Origin: Clavaria fumosa
Taxonomy: Eukaryota > Basidiomycota > Agaricomycetes > Agaricales > Clavariaceae
Direction: 5' to 3'
DNA: 64,000 nt
Assembly (NCBI GenBank): GCA_951802425.1
Contig: OX637806.1
Span: 1,302,001-1,366,000, forward strand
Of this stretch, positions 11,100 through 22,500 are shown one piece after another. The notes below the pieces were generated by a model that did no database searches, was not told where the DNA came from, and saw nothing but the letters and a program-made list of their open reading frames with translations. The position numbers and the translations under genes were made by a program. Position 1 is the stretch's first letter; the number at the start of each line of letters is the position of its first letter.

Positions 11100-11790
11100 T
11101 ACGTGCCGCCTGCCCTGCTGCTGCTACCCGCCGCCTGCCCTGCTGCTGCCACCCGCCTCTGCCCTTCTGCTGCCACCTGCCGCCCGCCGCCCGCCCTGCT
11201 GCTGCCACCCGCTGCCCGCCCTGCTGCCGCCACCCGCCGCCCGCCCTTCTGCCGCCGCCCGCTCCCCACCCCGCTGCTCCTGCCTTGCTGCCACTGCCAT
11301 TCCCCACACTACTGCTATGCCCTGCTCCTGCTGCTCCTGCTCCCTGCCCTGCTGCCACCGGCCGCCTGCCCTCCTGCCACCACCTGCCGCCCACTCCCCA
11401 CCCCGCTGCTCCTGCCCTGCCGTTGCTGCCACTCCCTGCCCAGCCACTACCAATGGCCCCAGTCCCCACCATTGGTCTGTGACCACGGTTGGGGGCTTGG
11501 GCCATTGCTACAGGGAGGGAGGGCGCACCTGGCAGGCAGCCTATCGTAACCACCGTCGTCGCACCTGTTGCCCCTGTTGCCCCCGTCAGCCCCATCGTTG
11601 TTGTTGTTGTTGTTGCCCCTCCTGCCGCCGTCGTCATTGCACCGCTGCTGAAGAGAGGGAGAGAGGGAGGGGGGAGAGAGCAGGGGGAGGGTGAAAGAAA
11701 GAGAAAAAAGGAAAGAAAAAAAAAGAGGGAGGAACATGTGCCAGCGGTCATTGTCGTTGCCATCGTCGCCTGCACCTCATTGAGACCCAT
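11100..11790 (+). repeat. Inverted repeat arm 1
   Basis: The reverse complement of this segment aligns with 12430-13060. Shared strings include the purine-rich GGGAGAGAGC block near 11670, a GGCAGGCAGCCTATCG-like motif near 11530, and the AATGGCCC hairpin at 11450. Length and spacing differ slightly because of triplet slippage. Confidence 0.75.
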
Positions 11791-12429
11791 AAGTCACAGC
11801 CACAGTATCTGTCCTACTGACAGAAAAACTGTCCCTGCATCTTAGTATGAGTATAATAAATTCTGAAAATAATTGGGAAGGATTGAGTCCACATGCTCAA
11901 CAATCCTATGTTAAATTTACAATGTAGAATGCTGTCTAAAAAGTGTGATGATGATTGAATCAGTTTCTCGCTTTACAGTTACATGTGTGACTAGACAACT
12001 GCCTTGACCAGCCACACCATGCTCGTGCCAGCAACGGTGCGTCACCATCCCCATTCCCCTTCTTCTCTCTCTAATCCATCATTTTTGTGCTAATTGGTGA
12101 CAATGACAGCAGCAGCAGCTGACGACGACATCGACGACAGCTGCAGCAGACAACGACAGCAATGAAGGCTGCCACAGACGGCGGCGACTACGACAGCAGA
12201 TGGTGCAATGGCGACCACAGCAGCAGCAACTGATGATGACCACAGCGGCAGCGGCTGCAGCCGCCAGCAACAACGATGATGACGACGGCAGCTGTGGCCG
12301 CCAGCAACAACAGCCAGGGACAATGACAACGACAGCTGCAGGGGCCAGCAATGACAGCGACGGCTGCACGGCCAGCGATGATGACAACAGCTGGACAACG
12401 ATGACGATGACGATGACAGCGGCGGCTAG

Positions 12430-13060
12430 GGCTCTTCCCCCAGGTGACGATGGTGATGACGATGACGGCTGGTGCGTGTTCCTCCCTCTTTTTTTCTTCT
12501 TTCCTTTTTTCTCTTTCTTTCACCCTCCCCCCTCTCTCTCTCGCCTCCCTCTCTCCTTCTCTTCAGCAGCAGCGCAACGACGACGGCGGCAGGAGGGGCA
12601 ACAACAACGACAACAACGACGGGGCTGACGGGGGCAACAGGGGCGACGGGTGCGACGACAGCAGCCACGATAGGCTGCCTGCCAGGTGTGCCCTCCCTCC
12701 CTGTAGCAATGGCCCAAGCCCCCAACCGTGGTCACAGACCAGTGGTGGGACTGGGGCCATTGGTAGTGGCTGGGCAGGGAGTGGCAGCAACGGCAGGGCA
12801 GGAGCAGCAGGGTGGGGAGCGGGTGGCAGGTGGTGGCAGGAGGGCAGGTGGCCGGTGGCAGCAGGGCAGGGAGCAGGAGCAGCAGGAGCAGGGCATAGCA
12901 GTAGTGTGGGGAATGGCAGTGGCAGCAAGGCGGGAGCAGCGGGGTGGGGAGCGGGCGGCGGCAGAAGGGCAGGCGGCGGGTGGCGGCAGAAGGGCAGAGG
13001 CGGGTGGCGGCAGCAGGGCGGGCGGCAGGTGGCAGCGGCAGGGCAGGCGGCAGGCGTCAG
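12430..13060 (-). repeat. Inverted repeat arm 2
   Basis: Reverse-complement partner of 11100-11790, separated by about 640 bp. A single strand could fold into a very long hairpin. It ends about 40 bp before the Gypsy-A insertion point. Confidence 0.75.
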
Positions 13061-13098
13061 CAAGTGGGATGATGCAATGTGCTGGGAGGCAGGGATGA

Positions 13099-13403
13099 TG
13101 TCAGGATCGCTTACATAAGCAGGTTGGAAAGGCCAAGAAAGGATCACAAAAGAGTTGCGGGAAGTTTGTGGACGAGTCACATGACCCGAACGGGTGGTGG
13201 CTTACATAATGGGAAAATCACGTGACCTGGGCCTGGACGCATCATGTGACGCACGGGGTCCGAGCGTGGGAACGCCGGCAACTCCCGAACCACTCGCTAT
13301 ATATACTACGTCACTTTCTTACTTGTACTCTTTTCCCCTTATGTTAGTATCGTCATCATTGACCTTATGTTAAGTTGTGTGAACCGTGAGACTAAGTCTG
13401 ACA
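13099..13403 (+). repeat. Gypsy-A 5' LTR
   Basis: It is 305 bp. It contains a TATATATA stretch near 13309 and the presumed transcript start ATGTTAGTAT at 13341. It differs from the 3' LTR at 12 sites, all of them CpG in one of the copies or in the inferred ancestor. Confidence 0.92.
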
Positions 13404-13415
13404 CAATACTAACAT
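13341..13415 (+). promoter_or_regulatory. Gypsy-A self-priming pair (R start and primer binding site)
   Basis: ATGTTAGTAT at 13341-13350 in the LTR is the exact reverse complement of ATACTAACAT at 13406-13415, two bases inside the internal region. Tf1-like chromoviruses prime reverse transcription with the 5' end of their own RNA folded onto the primer site. No TGG tRNA-type site follows the LTR. The related element at 48.9-50.8 kb keeps the pairing with both partners changed. Confidence 0.7.
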
Positions 13416-14056
13416 CAACCCCTGTCTGCCCTAGCCCCGTGTCCTAACCCAGCTAGCCTGGACCCCTATCTCAAACTGTCACACTCTGTGACAGCTTATC
13501 CCCCTCATCCTCTTTCTCTTTACCCTGCCCACGGTGTGCAACAGAACTGTGTGAAATTTTTACTGTGTGTAGATACACGTGACCAGACCCGGAGGAAGTC
13601 TACTGTGACCCTCCCCAAGAGACACCGAGTGCCAAAGGCCCGGAACTTTGCTTTACAGCTACGTACCAGTGAATCGTGTAGTGTACAGGGCACGGAAAGG
13701 CCCTATACATAGTTTTTCTGTAGTTTCCTGGTCCAGTGGACAGGGCCCTTGCTCTGTGACCATTGTCAGAAGGGCACACAGGCAACTCACTAGGAGTTGT
13801 GGAGTGACCACCTGGGACACCATTTGGGCCCCACGCTAGCAACAAGTTTTATAGAATAAGAGTTCTATAAGTACCTAGATACATAGAGAGCAGCCTGAGA
13901 GGACAGGACTGCTAAGAGATCGAAGAAATCCTGAGTGCCCAAGGCCCGGAATTCTATTTACAGTGTCTGCATCCGAGACCGGGTCGAGCCCAGCTCCCCC
14001 CCGATTCCCCTGTTACCGACGTCCCCGAAACCCCATCACCACCACCAGGGTCTGTG
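13404..14056. other. Gypsy-A 5' leader
   Basis: This is 650 bp of non-coding leader between primer site and gag. Related sequence is present in the copy at 61.5-62.2 kb and, inverted, at 49.9-50.5 kb, so it belongs to the element. No conserved frame crosses the three copies. Confidence 0.7.
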
Positions 14057-15058
14057 ATGGCTGACCATGTCGCCCCGCCTGAAGTCCATGCCACGAGGCT
14101 GGATTTAGTCGTCGCCCCATTCGATGGGCAAAAAAGAAATTTCTGTACATTCCTCCGGTCGCTCCGCCTCCTGTTTATGGCGAATCCGATAATCTATGCC
14201 ACGGACCTGGCAAAGGTCCTCTACACCCTCAGCAAAATTACTGGCGAGGGGTTTGCCGCAGAATGGGCAAATGTGAAGGGAGAGGAAATCCTGGGTAACA
14301 ACGAGGTTGGAACCTGGGCAGAATTTGTGGAAGAGATGAAGCGAGCGTTCGATGACCCGAACGACCGTGCGACTGCCCTCGCAGATATTGCAAGGTTGAA
14401 ACAGGGTGTCATGACGGCACCTGAGTTCTTCGCAAAGTTCGAAACAATGTTCCGAAGAGCGGGGATGACAGAAGTGGCCGATTTGGACATCCTGGTCCAT
14501 TGGCTGGAGTCGAATCTGAGCAGGAGGCTAGTGGGAAAGGTCTATGGTGTTTTGCCAATGCCAGAGACCTACGTGCAGTGGAAGGCACTTGCCGAAAAGC
14601 TAGACGCTCAGCAGCGTCGCCTCGACGGAGTCATCGCACAACAGAACTCTGTGCGTCCTGCTCTGCCCACAACCAGCCGCCCCCTCCCTCAACAAACCCG
14701 CTTCGCCCCAGCCCCCCGTCCCTTCCTGGCCCAGCCTCTGGCCTGCACCCCTGCCCCTCCCACCATGCCGCGTCCCACCAATGCCGGTGATGCCATGGTG
14801 GTGGATTGTGCCCGTGCCCCTGGAGTGTTGCGCACCTGCTTCCGATGTGGCCAAGCTGGTCACATGGTGAGAGATTGCCAGCTCCAGGACACACGTCTAC
14901 AGATCCCGAGGCCGCAGGTCCACGCCGTGGAAAGCCAGGCACGTAGTGCAGAGGACTATGAGAACGAGATTGCACTGCTCCGAGACCGCCTGGATTTGCT
15001 CAAGAGAGAGAAGAGGGCTCCTGTTGAGGAGCCGGATTTTGGAGACGAGGCCCAGTGA
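14057..15058 (+). CDS. Gypsy-A Gag
   Basis: This is the capsid and nucleocapsid protein, 333 residues from ATG 14057. The first 190 residues form a Retrotrans_gag-like domain (PFDGQKRNFCTFLRSLRLLF, TWAEFVEEMKRAF, APEFFAKFE). A Pro-rich linker follows, then a CCHC knuckle CFRCGQAGHMVRDC near residue 261 and a coiled-coil-like tail (ENEIALLRDRLDLLKREK). The frame is intact in this copy, whereas the copies at 62 kb and 49 kb are broken. The heptamer GGATTTT lies 15 bases before the stop and would move ribosomes into pol by a -1 shift. The two other copies let this reading frame be checked codon by codon. Confidence 0.88.
   Translation: MADHVAPPEVHATRLDLVVAPFDGQKRNFCTFLRSLRLLFMANPIIYATDLAKVLYTLSKITGEGFAAEWANVKGEEILGNNEVGTWAEFVEEMKRAFDDPNDRATALADIARLKQGVMTAPEFFAKFETMFRRAGMTEVADLDILVHWLESNLSRRLVGKVYGVLPMPETYVQWKALAEKLDAQQRRLDGVIAQQNSVRPALPTTSRPLPQQTRFAPAPRPFLAQPLACTPAPPTMPRPTNAGDAMVVDCARAPGVLRTCFRCGQAGHMVRDCQLQDTRLQIPRPQVHAVESQARSAEDYENEIALLRDRLDLLKREKRAPVEEPDFGDEAQ
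15034..15040 (+). promoter_or_regulatory. Candidate -1 ribosomal frameshift heptamer (G GAT TTT)
   Basis: In the gag frame the bases read G GAT TTT, then 15 more bases to TGA at 15056. pol is in the -1 frame and open from here. MMTV uses the closely related GGAUUUA. The same heptamer in the same phase is kept at 63155 in the second copy and at 19539 in Gypsy-B. Confidence 0.55.
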
Positions 15059-16243
15059 GTCCGAACTGGAGTCTCAGGAGTAGATATCCCAGCCCCCCTC
15101 CCGTCCCTGTACCCGCAGCTAGTATCCCAAAATACACTATCTTGCAGCGGAGACACACCCGGATTGGGGCTGAGGTGAAGGACAAAGCGGAAACGGAAAC
15201 CGCTAAAAGTGAAATACCGAAAAGAGAAAAGGGGACTAGCAGCCAAGTGGAGCCAACAAAGCACCTTGCAGAGGTGCTGAAGGACACCCTATTGCATATG
15301 CCCCGAGAGCTCTCCATCCAGGTGCACCTGGAGGCTCTCAGCACTGGCAAAGGGGCAACTACGAAAGCCCTTGTCGACTCAGGCTGCACCAACTGCTTTA
15401 TGGACTTGGAGTGAGCGAAAAAAGTGGGATTGGAACCATCTCCCTTGCTGAATCCAATCACCATGTATAATGTGGATGGAACACAGAACAGAGATGGTAA
15501 GATCCGGTATGGGATGGAGCTGCTTGTGACGGTTGGCGACCACCAGGAGTGGATCCACTTCCTGCTAGGGAAGACTCAGTCCCACACGGCGATCCTTGGG
15601 CATGATTGGCTAAAGCGTCATAATCCAGAGATTGACTGGGTGAAAGCTGAAGTAAGGCTCACCCGCTGCCCCAACTCCTGTGCCTCCTCCCCACACAGCC
15701 ACCGGTCCCCTGTTCGACCCTCAGGTCCACCAAAAGCGAGTACCCTGGCCTCGGCCAGTATCCTGGACACCCGTTTTCCCAACACTGGCCCTACCCCTGA
15801 TTGGCCCAGCCGCTACCCTTTGGTTTTTAGTGAAGCAAAGTGGGATGAGCTCCCCCGCTCCCGCCCTGACTTTCATATCAAAATCAAGTTTAAAACAGAC
15901 CCTGGACACCTCTCCTCTAAGCTATACTCTCTGACGCGAGAAGAGATGGTGGAAATGAATCGCTGGGTGGATGAGCAGCTAGCTTCTGGACGAATCCGAC
16001 CTTCGAAGTCCCCGTACGCGAGCCCCTTCTTCTTCAAACGTGAGAAGGACAAGCTGCGGCCGATTATCGATTACTCTAGGCTGAACTCGTATCTAATCAA
16101 AGACAAGTACCCCCTCCCCCTCATACGAGACACTGTGGATGTGTTAAAGGGGGCGACCATCTATTCCAAGATTGATGCGAAGGGAGGTTTCCCATCGATG
16201 CAGGTCTGGCCAGAACATCAGCACCGCTGTGCTTTCCTAACGC

Positions 16244-17161
16244 TGTAAGGACCATATGCGATCTAAACACGGAAACATGACAGATACCGACTATCCGGAT
16301 GTTTTGCGATCCAAAGAAATTACGTGCGATACGAACCGATAACGATCCGACACCGTCCGATAACGACCGATAGTATCCGATACATGTCCGATGTCGGACA
16401 CTTCGGTCTTCAATCCCCCGTGACGATCACAGCCCACCGCTCTCACACACCGCCCACGCCTCTCTATTTCACCTCTCCAGCACGGTCAGCGCTCGACATA
16501 CACACTATTCCATTCCCATTCCTTTATTTCATATACCATGCTGTAAATTTCATATTATGATCCCTTTCAACCATTCAATCGTTTAAACGTTTCAAACCCT
16601 TTGCAGTACCTTGTCCATTGTTCTTAGTACCCCTTTGCTGTACCAGCCCCACTTTCCTTCAGTTTATGAGCGGTCCGGACATTTGCTAGTTATCGGACAT
16701 TTCATTCCTCCGAGCTACTCATTTCCCTTGTGATATAACTCCTTCATGTAACCCTTCACGCGACATGGCGCTGTTCCATGTGTTTTCCGGACATTTCCGT
16801 ACATTCCAATTTGCTGTACTTACAGAACTGTACTTAAGTACACTCCGGACCTCTCTGAAATACAGCTTTCTGAACCCCTTCTCTCTGTTAGAAACCTCAC
16901 CTAAGCTCACCCGTCGTCGCAACCTTCGATCCGCTGGCCTCCGTCGTTGCCGGCCCTTCGTCTTATCGCACCATCCTTATCGGATTTTATCGGACACATA
17001 GCAGAATATCCCGGACACCGTATATTTCTATTTCTCACATATTTTGAATTCATACTCCACATCCTCAAGGGTGTTTGGTGAATCTCTAACGCCTTACAGG
17101 AACCCCTGAAGGACTTGACTGTAATCAAGCAGTTGCAGCAAGAACCGTAATACCCACTACA
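16244..17161 (+). repeat. Gypsy-B 5' LTR
   Basis: It is 918 bp, from TGTAAGGACC to CCCACTACA. It has many ATCCGA/CCGATA words near the start (16250-16400). Translations of all frames match those of the 3' LTR exactly. Confidence 0.93.
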
Positions 17162-17165
17162 ATTC

Positions 17166-17184
17166 TGGAGCCCACCGCGAGGGG
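17166..17184 (+). promoter_or_regulatory. Gypsy-B probable primer binding site
   Basis: TGGAGCCCACCGCGAGGGG starts four bases after the LTR. TGG is the complement of a tRNA CCA end, so a tRNA-primed element is likely, unlike Gypsy-A. The tRNA was not identified. Confidence 0.5.
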
Positions 17185-17550
17185 TTCAACAAGACGTCTT
17201 CACTACCACCCTCAAGGATTCCCAGAGGCTCATCCGCTCCTCAGCCTCGACGCTCCGAACGCCTGAGAAGTCGAAACCCGAATCCGATCACAGAACCACC
17301 GCCCTCCGAACCCCCCGGAGAAGTAATTGAAACTTCCCACCTTCTTCCATCGGACATTCCCAGTATCTCATCCATTGTCTACTCCCACACGAGTTTCACC
17401 ACTCCGGATCCCTCACTACCACAGACCTTCGAACAACCACACTCACCGCTTACACCACTTCCCCTTGAACCAGACATCCTTCATTTCCCGCCCGAAACAC
17501 CTCAGAATTCACCAGACGAAGTTCACTCACCGCCCCACGCACCAATACAA

Positions 17551-19548
17551 ATGGCCAACCAACCGAGATATCCGCTCCGTGGCGCCCACGGGGCCCCTGC
17601 CTTTGACGGAGTACCGACACACCTCAACCGGTACTTCGAGGACATCGACATCGTGCTCACCGGCGTCAACCCGGACGTTCCAGAACCCGATTTAATTCGG
17701 TACGCCAAGCACTATCTCGACACCGATACGTGTCTCCTCTGGGAGACTCTTTCACCTGACCCGGACCCGGTATGGACGTGGGATACCTTCAAAGCGGCCG
17801 TCCGACGACTTTATCCAGGATCTGATGGAGGTCGCTTATTTTCCGTCGCCGACCTGGACCGTTTCATATCGGACTCGGCCCAAAAGGGAGTTTACACGCG
17901 CGCAGAACACGGAGAATACTATCGGGACTTTCTCCGGATCACCTCGCACTTGATCACATCACAGCGTATGTCCACAAATGACAGGAACCGACTTTACATC
18001 CTCGGATTTGGGGATCATACAAGGCGTCGGATCGAAAGCCGACTCGCTATCATACTACCAAACCACCATCCGGAGGATCCTTACCCCATGAATGAAGTAC
18101 ATGGTGCAGCTGAATTTCTTCTCTCCTCGACGTCCCCCCACTCTGCGACAACCGATCAACTTTCCGGACCCGTCCGTCTCGCATCTTCAGCCCCCGGGAG
18201 AGAAACGAAACCGGTAGTCAAGAAGGAAGAATTTGATATGTCCGCAGCCTGGGCAACATTCGCTTCCACAATGGCTCGCCTGGAATCGATTTTGACAGCC
18301 CAATCTCTCGAACCGGCAAGACACTCCGCTCCCCGGACAACGAACTCTCCCGCAGGCCGGACGTGTAATTTCTGTTCGGAAATAGGTCATTTTGTTAGTG
18401 CCTGTCCGAAGGCCCTCGAATACATTAAGTCCGGCAAATGTATACGGAACACAGAAGGCAGGATTTGTCTCCCCTCCGGACGATATTTGCCAGGCACTAT
18501 CTCAGGGAACAACCTATCCGAGCGCTTCGACAAGTACTACGCTACATACCAATCCCAGAACACGCAACCGGCGACAACCGCGGTATTTGAAGCACAGCCG
18601 ATCGGACAATCCGCTCACCCCCCGGACATGGAAGACGATTCGGACGAGGAAGATGACGAGAATACCGTGTTGGAAAACATGGTCCGCACCTTTGCAAATG
18701 ATGTCGCGAAGAAAGTAGACAAGGGCAAAAGGAAAGCACCCACACCCAGGAATACCGATCCTCAGCCATCTAGGTTACCGCCCCCACCCGCCGTTGTTAT
18801 TACGCCGCCTCAGGTCACTCGTCCATCAAAGCCGGAGAAAATCGAACGACCCGACGTCCAGTACCATTACCAAGCTCCGATCGAAAATCCGGTAACCGTT
18901 CAACAAGTATTCGATCGCGCACTCGACATGCCAGTCCGCGTCACACCTCGCGAACTACTCGCCATTTCCGGAGACATCCGCAAAAAGATGAAGGATGTGG
19001 TTACCGCTCGTCGCGTTCCGGTCACCGCGTCCGTCGTACAGGATACGCTCTATACAAACATTACGGTCCCGGACACCTCCGATCTTGTTGTCGCCGTCGA
19101 CGCTGCTCCGCTCCGCATCGTAGAAGGGATATTGGACAACCGGATCGCCGCGGAGTGCCTGCTCGACCAAGGCAGCTCAATCGTGGCAATGCGAAGAGAC
19201 GTTTGGGAGAAACTCGGCAACCCACTACACTCCGAGAACGTTATTCACATGGAATCCTCTCATGGCACCATCGCTCCGACCCTCGGACTCATCAAGAATT
19301 TCCCCCTACAGATCGGTCCGTGCACATTCCATGTTCAAATGCAAGTAGCAGACACGTTGCCCTGCGAGGTTCTTGTCGGACGACCGTTTTTCATGTTAAC
19401 CGGTTCCCAAACGATTGACCATCCCCACGGGGCCCAGGACCTTATTCTCAACGATCCAAACACCGGAGAAAGAATCATAGTGCCAACGAAGGAGCGAATC
19501 CCGATCCGCAAATCCTTGAAGAACAAGAAACCGCATCCGGATTTTTGA
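17551..19548 (+). CDS. Gypsy-B Gag-protease
   Basis: This 665-residue protein carries both capsid and retropepsin-like functions. The N-terminal half is a Gag domain (FEDIDIVLTGVNPDV, WDTFKAAVRRLYPG). A CCHC knuckle CNFCSEIGHFVSAC is at residues 272-285. After an acidic and Pro-rich linker (DDSDEEDDENT), the C-terminal 150 residues form an aspartic protease fold with ECLLDQGSSIVAM; the active-site triad is DQG (near 537) in place of DTG or DSG. A later hydrophobic CEVLVGRPFF completes the fold. It ends in frame at TGA 19546, with pol in the -1 frame starting at once. ATG at 17551 is preceded by 390 bp of leader without an upstream extension of the domain. Confidence 0.88.
   Translation: MANQPRYPLRGAHGAPAFDGVPTHLNRYFEDIDIVLTGVNPDVPEPDLIRYAKHYLDTDTCLLWETLSPDPDPVWTWDTFKAAVRRLYPGSDGGRLFSVADLDRFISDSAQKGVYTRAEHGEYYRDFLRITSHLITSQRMSTNDRNRLYILGFGDHTRRRIESRLAIILPNHHPEDPYPMNEVHGAAEFLLSSTSPHSATTDQLSGPVRLASSAPGRETKPVVKKEEFDMSAAWATFASTMARLESILTAQSLEPARHSAPRTTNSPAGRTCNFCSEIGHFVSACPKALEYIKSGKCIRNTEGRICLPSGRYLPGTISGNNLSERFDKYYATYQSQNTQPATTAVFEAQPIGQSAHPPDMEDDSDEEDDENTVLENMVRTFANDVAKKVDKGKRKAPTPRNTDPQPSRLPPPPAVVITPPQVTRPSKPEKIERPDVQYHYQAPIENPVTVQQVFDRALDMPVRVTPRELLAISGDIRKKMKDVVTARRVPVTASVVQDTLYTNITVPDTSDLVVAVDAAPLRIVEGILDNRIAAECLLDQGSSIVAMRRDVWEKLGNPLHSENVIHMESSHGTIAPTLGLIKNFPLQIGPCTFHVQMQVADTLPCEVLVGRPFFMLTGSQTIDHPHGAQDLILNDPNTGERIIVPTKERIPIRKSLKNKKPHPDF
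19539..19545 (+). promoter_or_regulatory. Candidate -1 frameshift heptamer directly before gag stop (G GAT TTT TGA)
   Basis: The phase is G GAT TTT followed directly by TGA. A -1 slip gives TTT TTG AGA, which continues as pol. Same heptamer as Gypsy-A, although the two families are otherwise dissimilar. Confidence 0.55.
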
Positions 19549-22500
19549 GAGCTGGAGCCTCGAATGTCCGCAAACCAACGGACTTACCTCCGATCAATGC
19601 GGACACGGAAGCTATACCCAGATACGAGACTCCAGCCATTTTTCCTACTTCCGTTCACGTTCCCTTATCGTTTTCCCTTATAAACCCAGTCTCTCTCGAC
19701 CCCTTCCCCTGTATCAGTATCTCGGACGTTTCTCTCGATTCCGCTGATTCCCCAGTCGCTATCGGAAGTGAACTGTCGCGTCCAAATGTTGCAACCCCCT
19801 TGTACAACAAAACCCCCGAAATAAATTCCCTGTCTACGGACGCCGTTCTTCCAGTTTACTTGGGAAAGAAATATAAGAAAGTCGCGAATCGCGTCAATCC
19901 GATCAAAGCGACAGTACCCAAAGAATTCCGGATTGTCCGACGCCGACACCCGGACCCCCTAGCCGATATGCCAACTCTTCCGACCCATCCCCCCGATTTC
20001 ACCCCCGGTCTTCGATACACTCAAAACCGGAAAGACACGCACAACGCCAACCCCACCGGATTCTTATGGCCGGAGGAAGAAAAACTCGTTCACCATCTTA
20101 TTAAAGCCCAGGAAGACGCCTTCGCTTGGAAAGAGACCGAAAAAGGACGATTCGACGCAAAATACTTCGATCCGATTATTATCCCGACAGTCGAACATAT
20201 CCCTTGGATCTTCAAAAATATACCGATTCCCCCCGGTATTTACGACGAAGTTCTCAAAGTAATCCGGGAAAAGATCGCAGCCGGCGTTTATGAAGAATCC
20301 AACTCTTCTTATCGGTCCCAGTGGTTTTGCGTGTTAAAGAAAGACGGAAAGTCTCTCCGACTCGTGCACAACCTCCAGCCGCTTAACAAAATCACTATCG
20401 GCGATTCCGCGGTCCCCCCGATAATGGAGGTTTTTGCGGAATCATTCGCCGGACGCGGATGTTACGGATCACTCGACCTTTTCGTCTCCTTCGATCAGCG
20501 GTCTCTGGACGAACGAAGCCGAGACCTCACCACGTTTCAAACCCCTCTCGGAGCAAAACGGCTCACCTGCGTCCCCATGGGATACACCAACGCGACGCAG
20601 ATTATGCATGGAGACGTCACGCATGTTCTACAAGATGAAATTCCGCACGTAACCATCCCATTCGTAGACGATGTAGCGATCAAGGGCCCGGAAACCCGAT
20701 ACGAGCTTCCGGACGGCACCTACGAGACGATCCCTGAGAATCCGCAAATACGACGATTTGTTTGGGAGCATTTAAATAACGTCAACCGGGTGCTCCAACG
20801 AATCAAGAAAGTCGGAGGAACCTTTAACGGCAAGAAAACGACAATTTGCGTTCCCGAAGCAGTCGTTACCGGACATACGTGCACATACGAAGGACGAGTT
20901 CCGGATGCCTCCAACGTTCAGCGTATCCGGGACTGGCCTCCTTGCAAAACCCTGACCGATGTCCGATCATTTTTAGGGGTTTGCGGACTACTCCGGATAT
21001 TCATTAAAAACTACGCCGTACTTGCCCGACCTCTTGTCAGTCTAACTCGCAAGGACGTGCCATTCAGATTCGAAAAAGAAGAACAAAACTCGATGGACCG
21101 ACTCAAACACGCGATTCTGAACTCATCCGCCATCCGACCAATCGACTACCGCTCCGGACAACCCGTAATCCTCGCCGTCGACTCATCAAATATCGCCGTT
21201 GGTTTCGCACTCTTCCAAATTGGAGAAGATGGAATACGATATCCCTCCCGCTTTGGCTCCATTACCTGGAACGAACGCGAGGCCCGATACTCACAAGCAA
21301 AAATCGAATTATACGGACTCTTCCGCGCACTTCGGTCGTACCGGATTTACCTTATAGGCCTTCCGAAATTTACTGTCGAAATGGACGCGAAGTTCATTAA
21401 GGGTATGCTAAACAATCCGGACATTCAACCCAACGCTGCCATGAATCGATGGATTGCCGGTATACTACTCTTCGATTTCGATCTTGTTCATATTCCCGCA
21501 GATAAGCACACCGGAGCCGACGGACTATCACGCCGACGTGCCGCAGATGGTGAAGAAGATACCGAGTCTGAAGATCACGAAGAATGGATCGATCGGAGCT
21601 ACGTATTCGCCATGGAACACATGAATCGAGCACCGGACGCTTCCTACACATCCGAGACACGACTCGCCGGCATCACCCATACTCGCTTCAAAGTTTACAC
21701 AGGATCGACGCTACTCAATTCGACGGTACCACCCGAGGAATCACCGACCCCGAACGAATCTTCCGCCGTCCTTATACCCCGATCCGATGCAGCAAACAAA
21801 AGAGAAGAACAGATTCGCAAAATTGAATCTTTCCTTCGAAACCCGATCCGTCCCTCCGGCATTGACGCAAACCAGTTCCGACGACTGGTCCGCTCCGCAT
21901 CCGAGTTCTTCATCCTAGATGACAAATTATGGCGTCGCCGACCTAACGGATACCACCAAGTAGTACCTCCGGACCACAAACGTCTCGCAATTATCACAGA
22001 GGCACACGATTCACTCGGCCACAAAGGCGTTTACGTTATCCGGACACGTATTCTAAATCGGTTCTGGTGGCCGGTGCTGGATCAAGACGTAAAATGGTTT
22101 GTCAAAACTTGTCACCAATGCCAAACTCGGCAAATCCGGAAGATCTTCATTCCACCGACGGTCGCTACACCGGCCGGTCTTTTCCGTCGAGCGCACATTG
22201 ATACTATGTTCCTACCAAGAGCCCGCGGTTTCCGACTTCTCGTCCACGCCCGATGCTCGTTATCCGCATATCCGGAAGCAAGACCGCTACGAAACGAGAC
22301 CGCCCGACTTCTCGGAACCTTCATATTCGAAGATATACTATGCCGATGGGGAGCAGTAGAAGAGATTATCACGGATAATGGAGCCCCATTTATCAAAGCC
22401 CTCGATTTCCTTAAGAAACGGTACGGAATCCATCACATCCGTATATCCGGATACAACTCCCGCGCTAACGGCGTCATCGAACGTGCCCATCGATCGGTCC

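Larger units (their letters stand above)
10470..13098. repeat. GC-rich minisatellite region with long inverted repeats (left part of a split repeat element)
   Basis: After GCAGCC/GGCGGC triplets (10470-10530) and a mixed 150-bp segment with several ATGCAT-like words, 10690-11420 is a degenerate tandem repeat built on CGCCCTGCTGCTGCCACC. 11420-11790 is less repetitive, 11790-12090 is plain AT-balanced DNA in which nothing was recognised, and 12090-12470 is CAGCAG/GACGAC-type triplet DNA. 12430-13060 is an inverted copy of 11100-11790. Long Ala, Gly or Pro frames open on both strands are products of the repeat composition and are not called as genes. Gypsy-A is inserted at 13098, and the element continues at 28892. 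Confidence 0.75.

Noticed and set aside
10640..13118. Pro/Cys-, Gly- and Ala-rich frames around the minisatellite
   Set aside because: Same reason: repeat composition. The similar proteins on opposite strands are explained by the inverted repeat.
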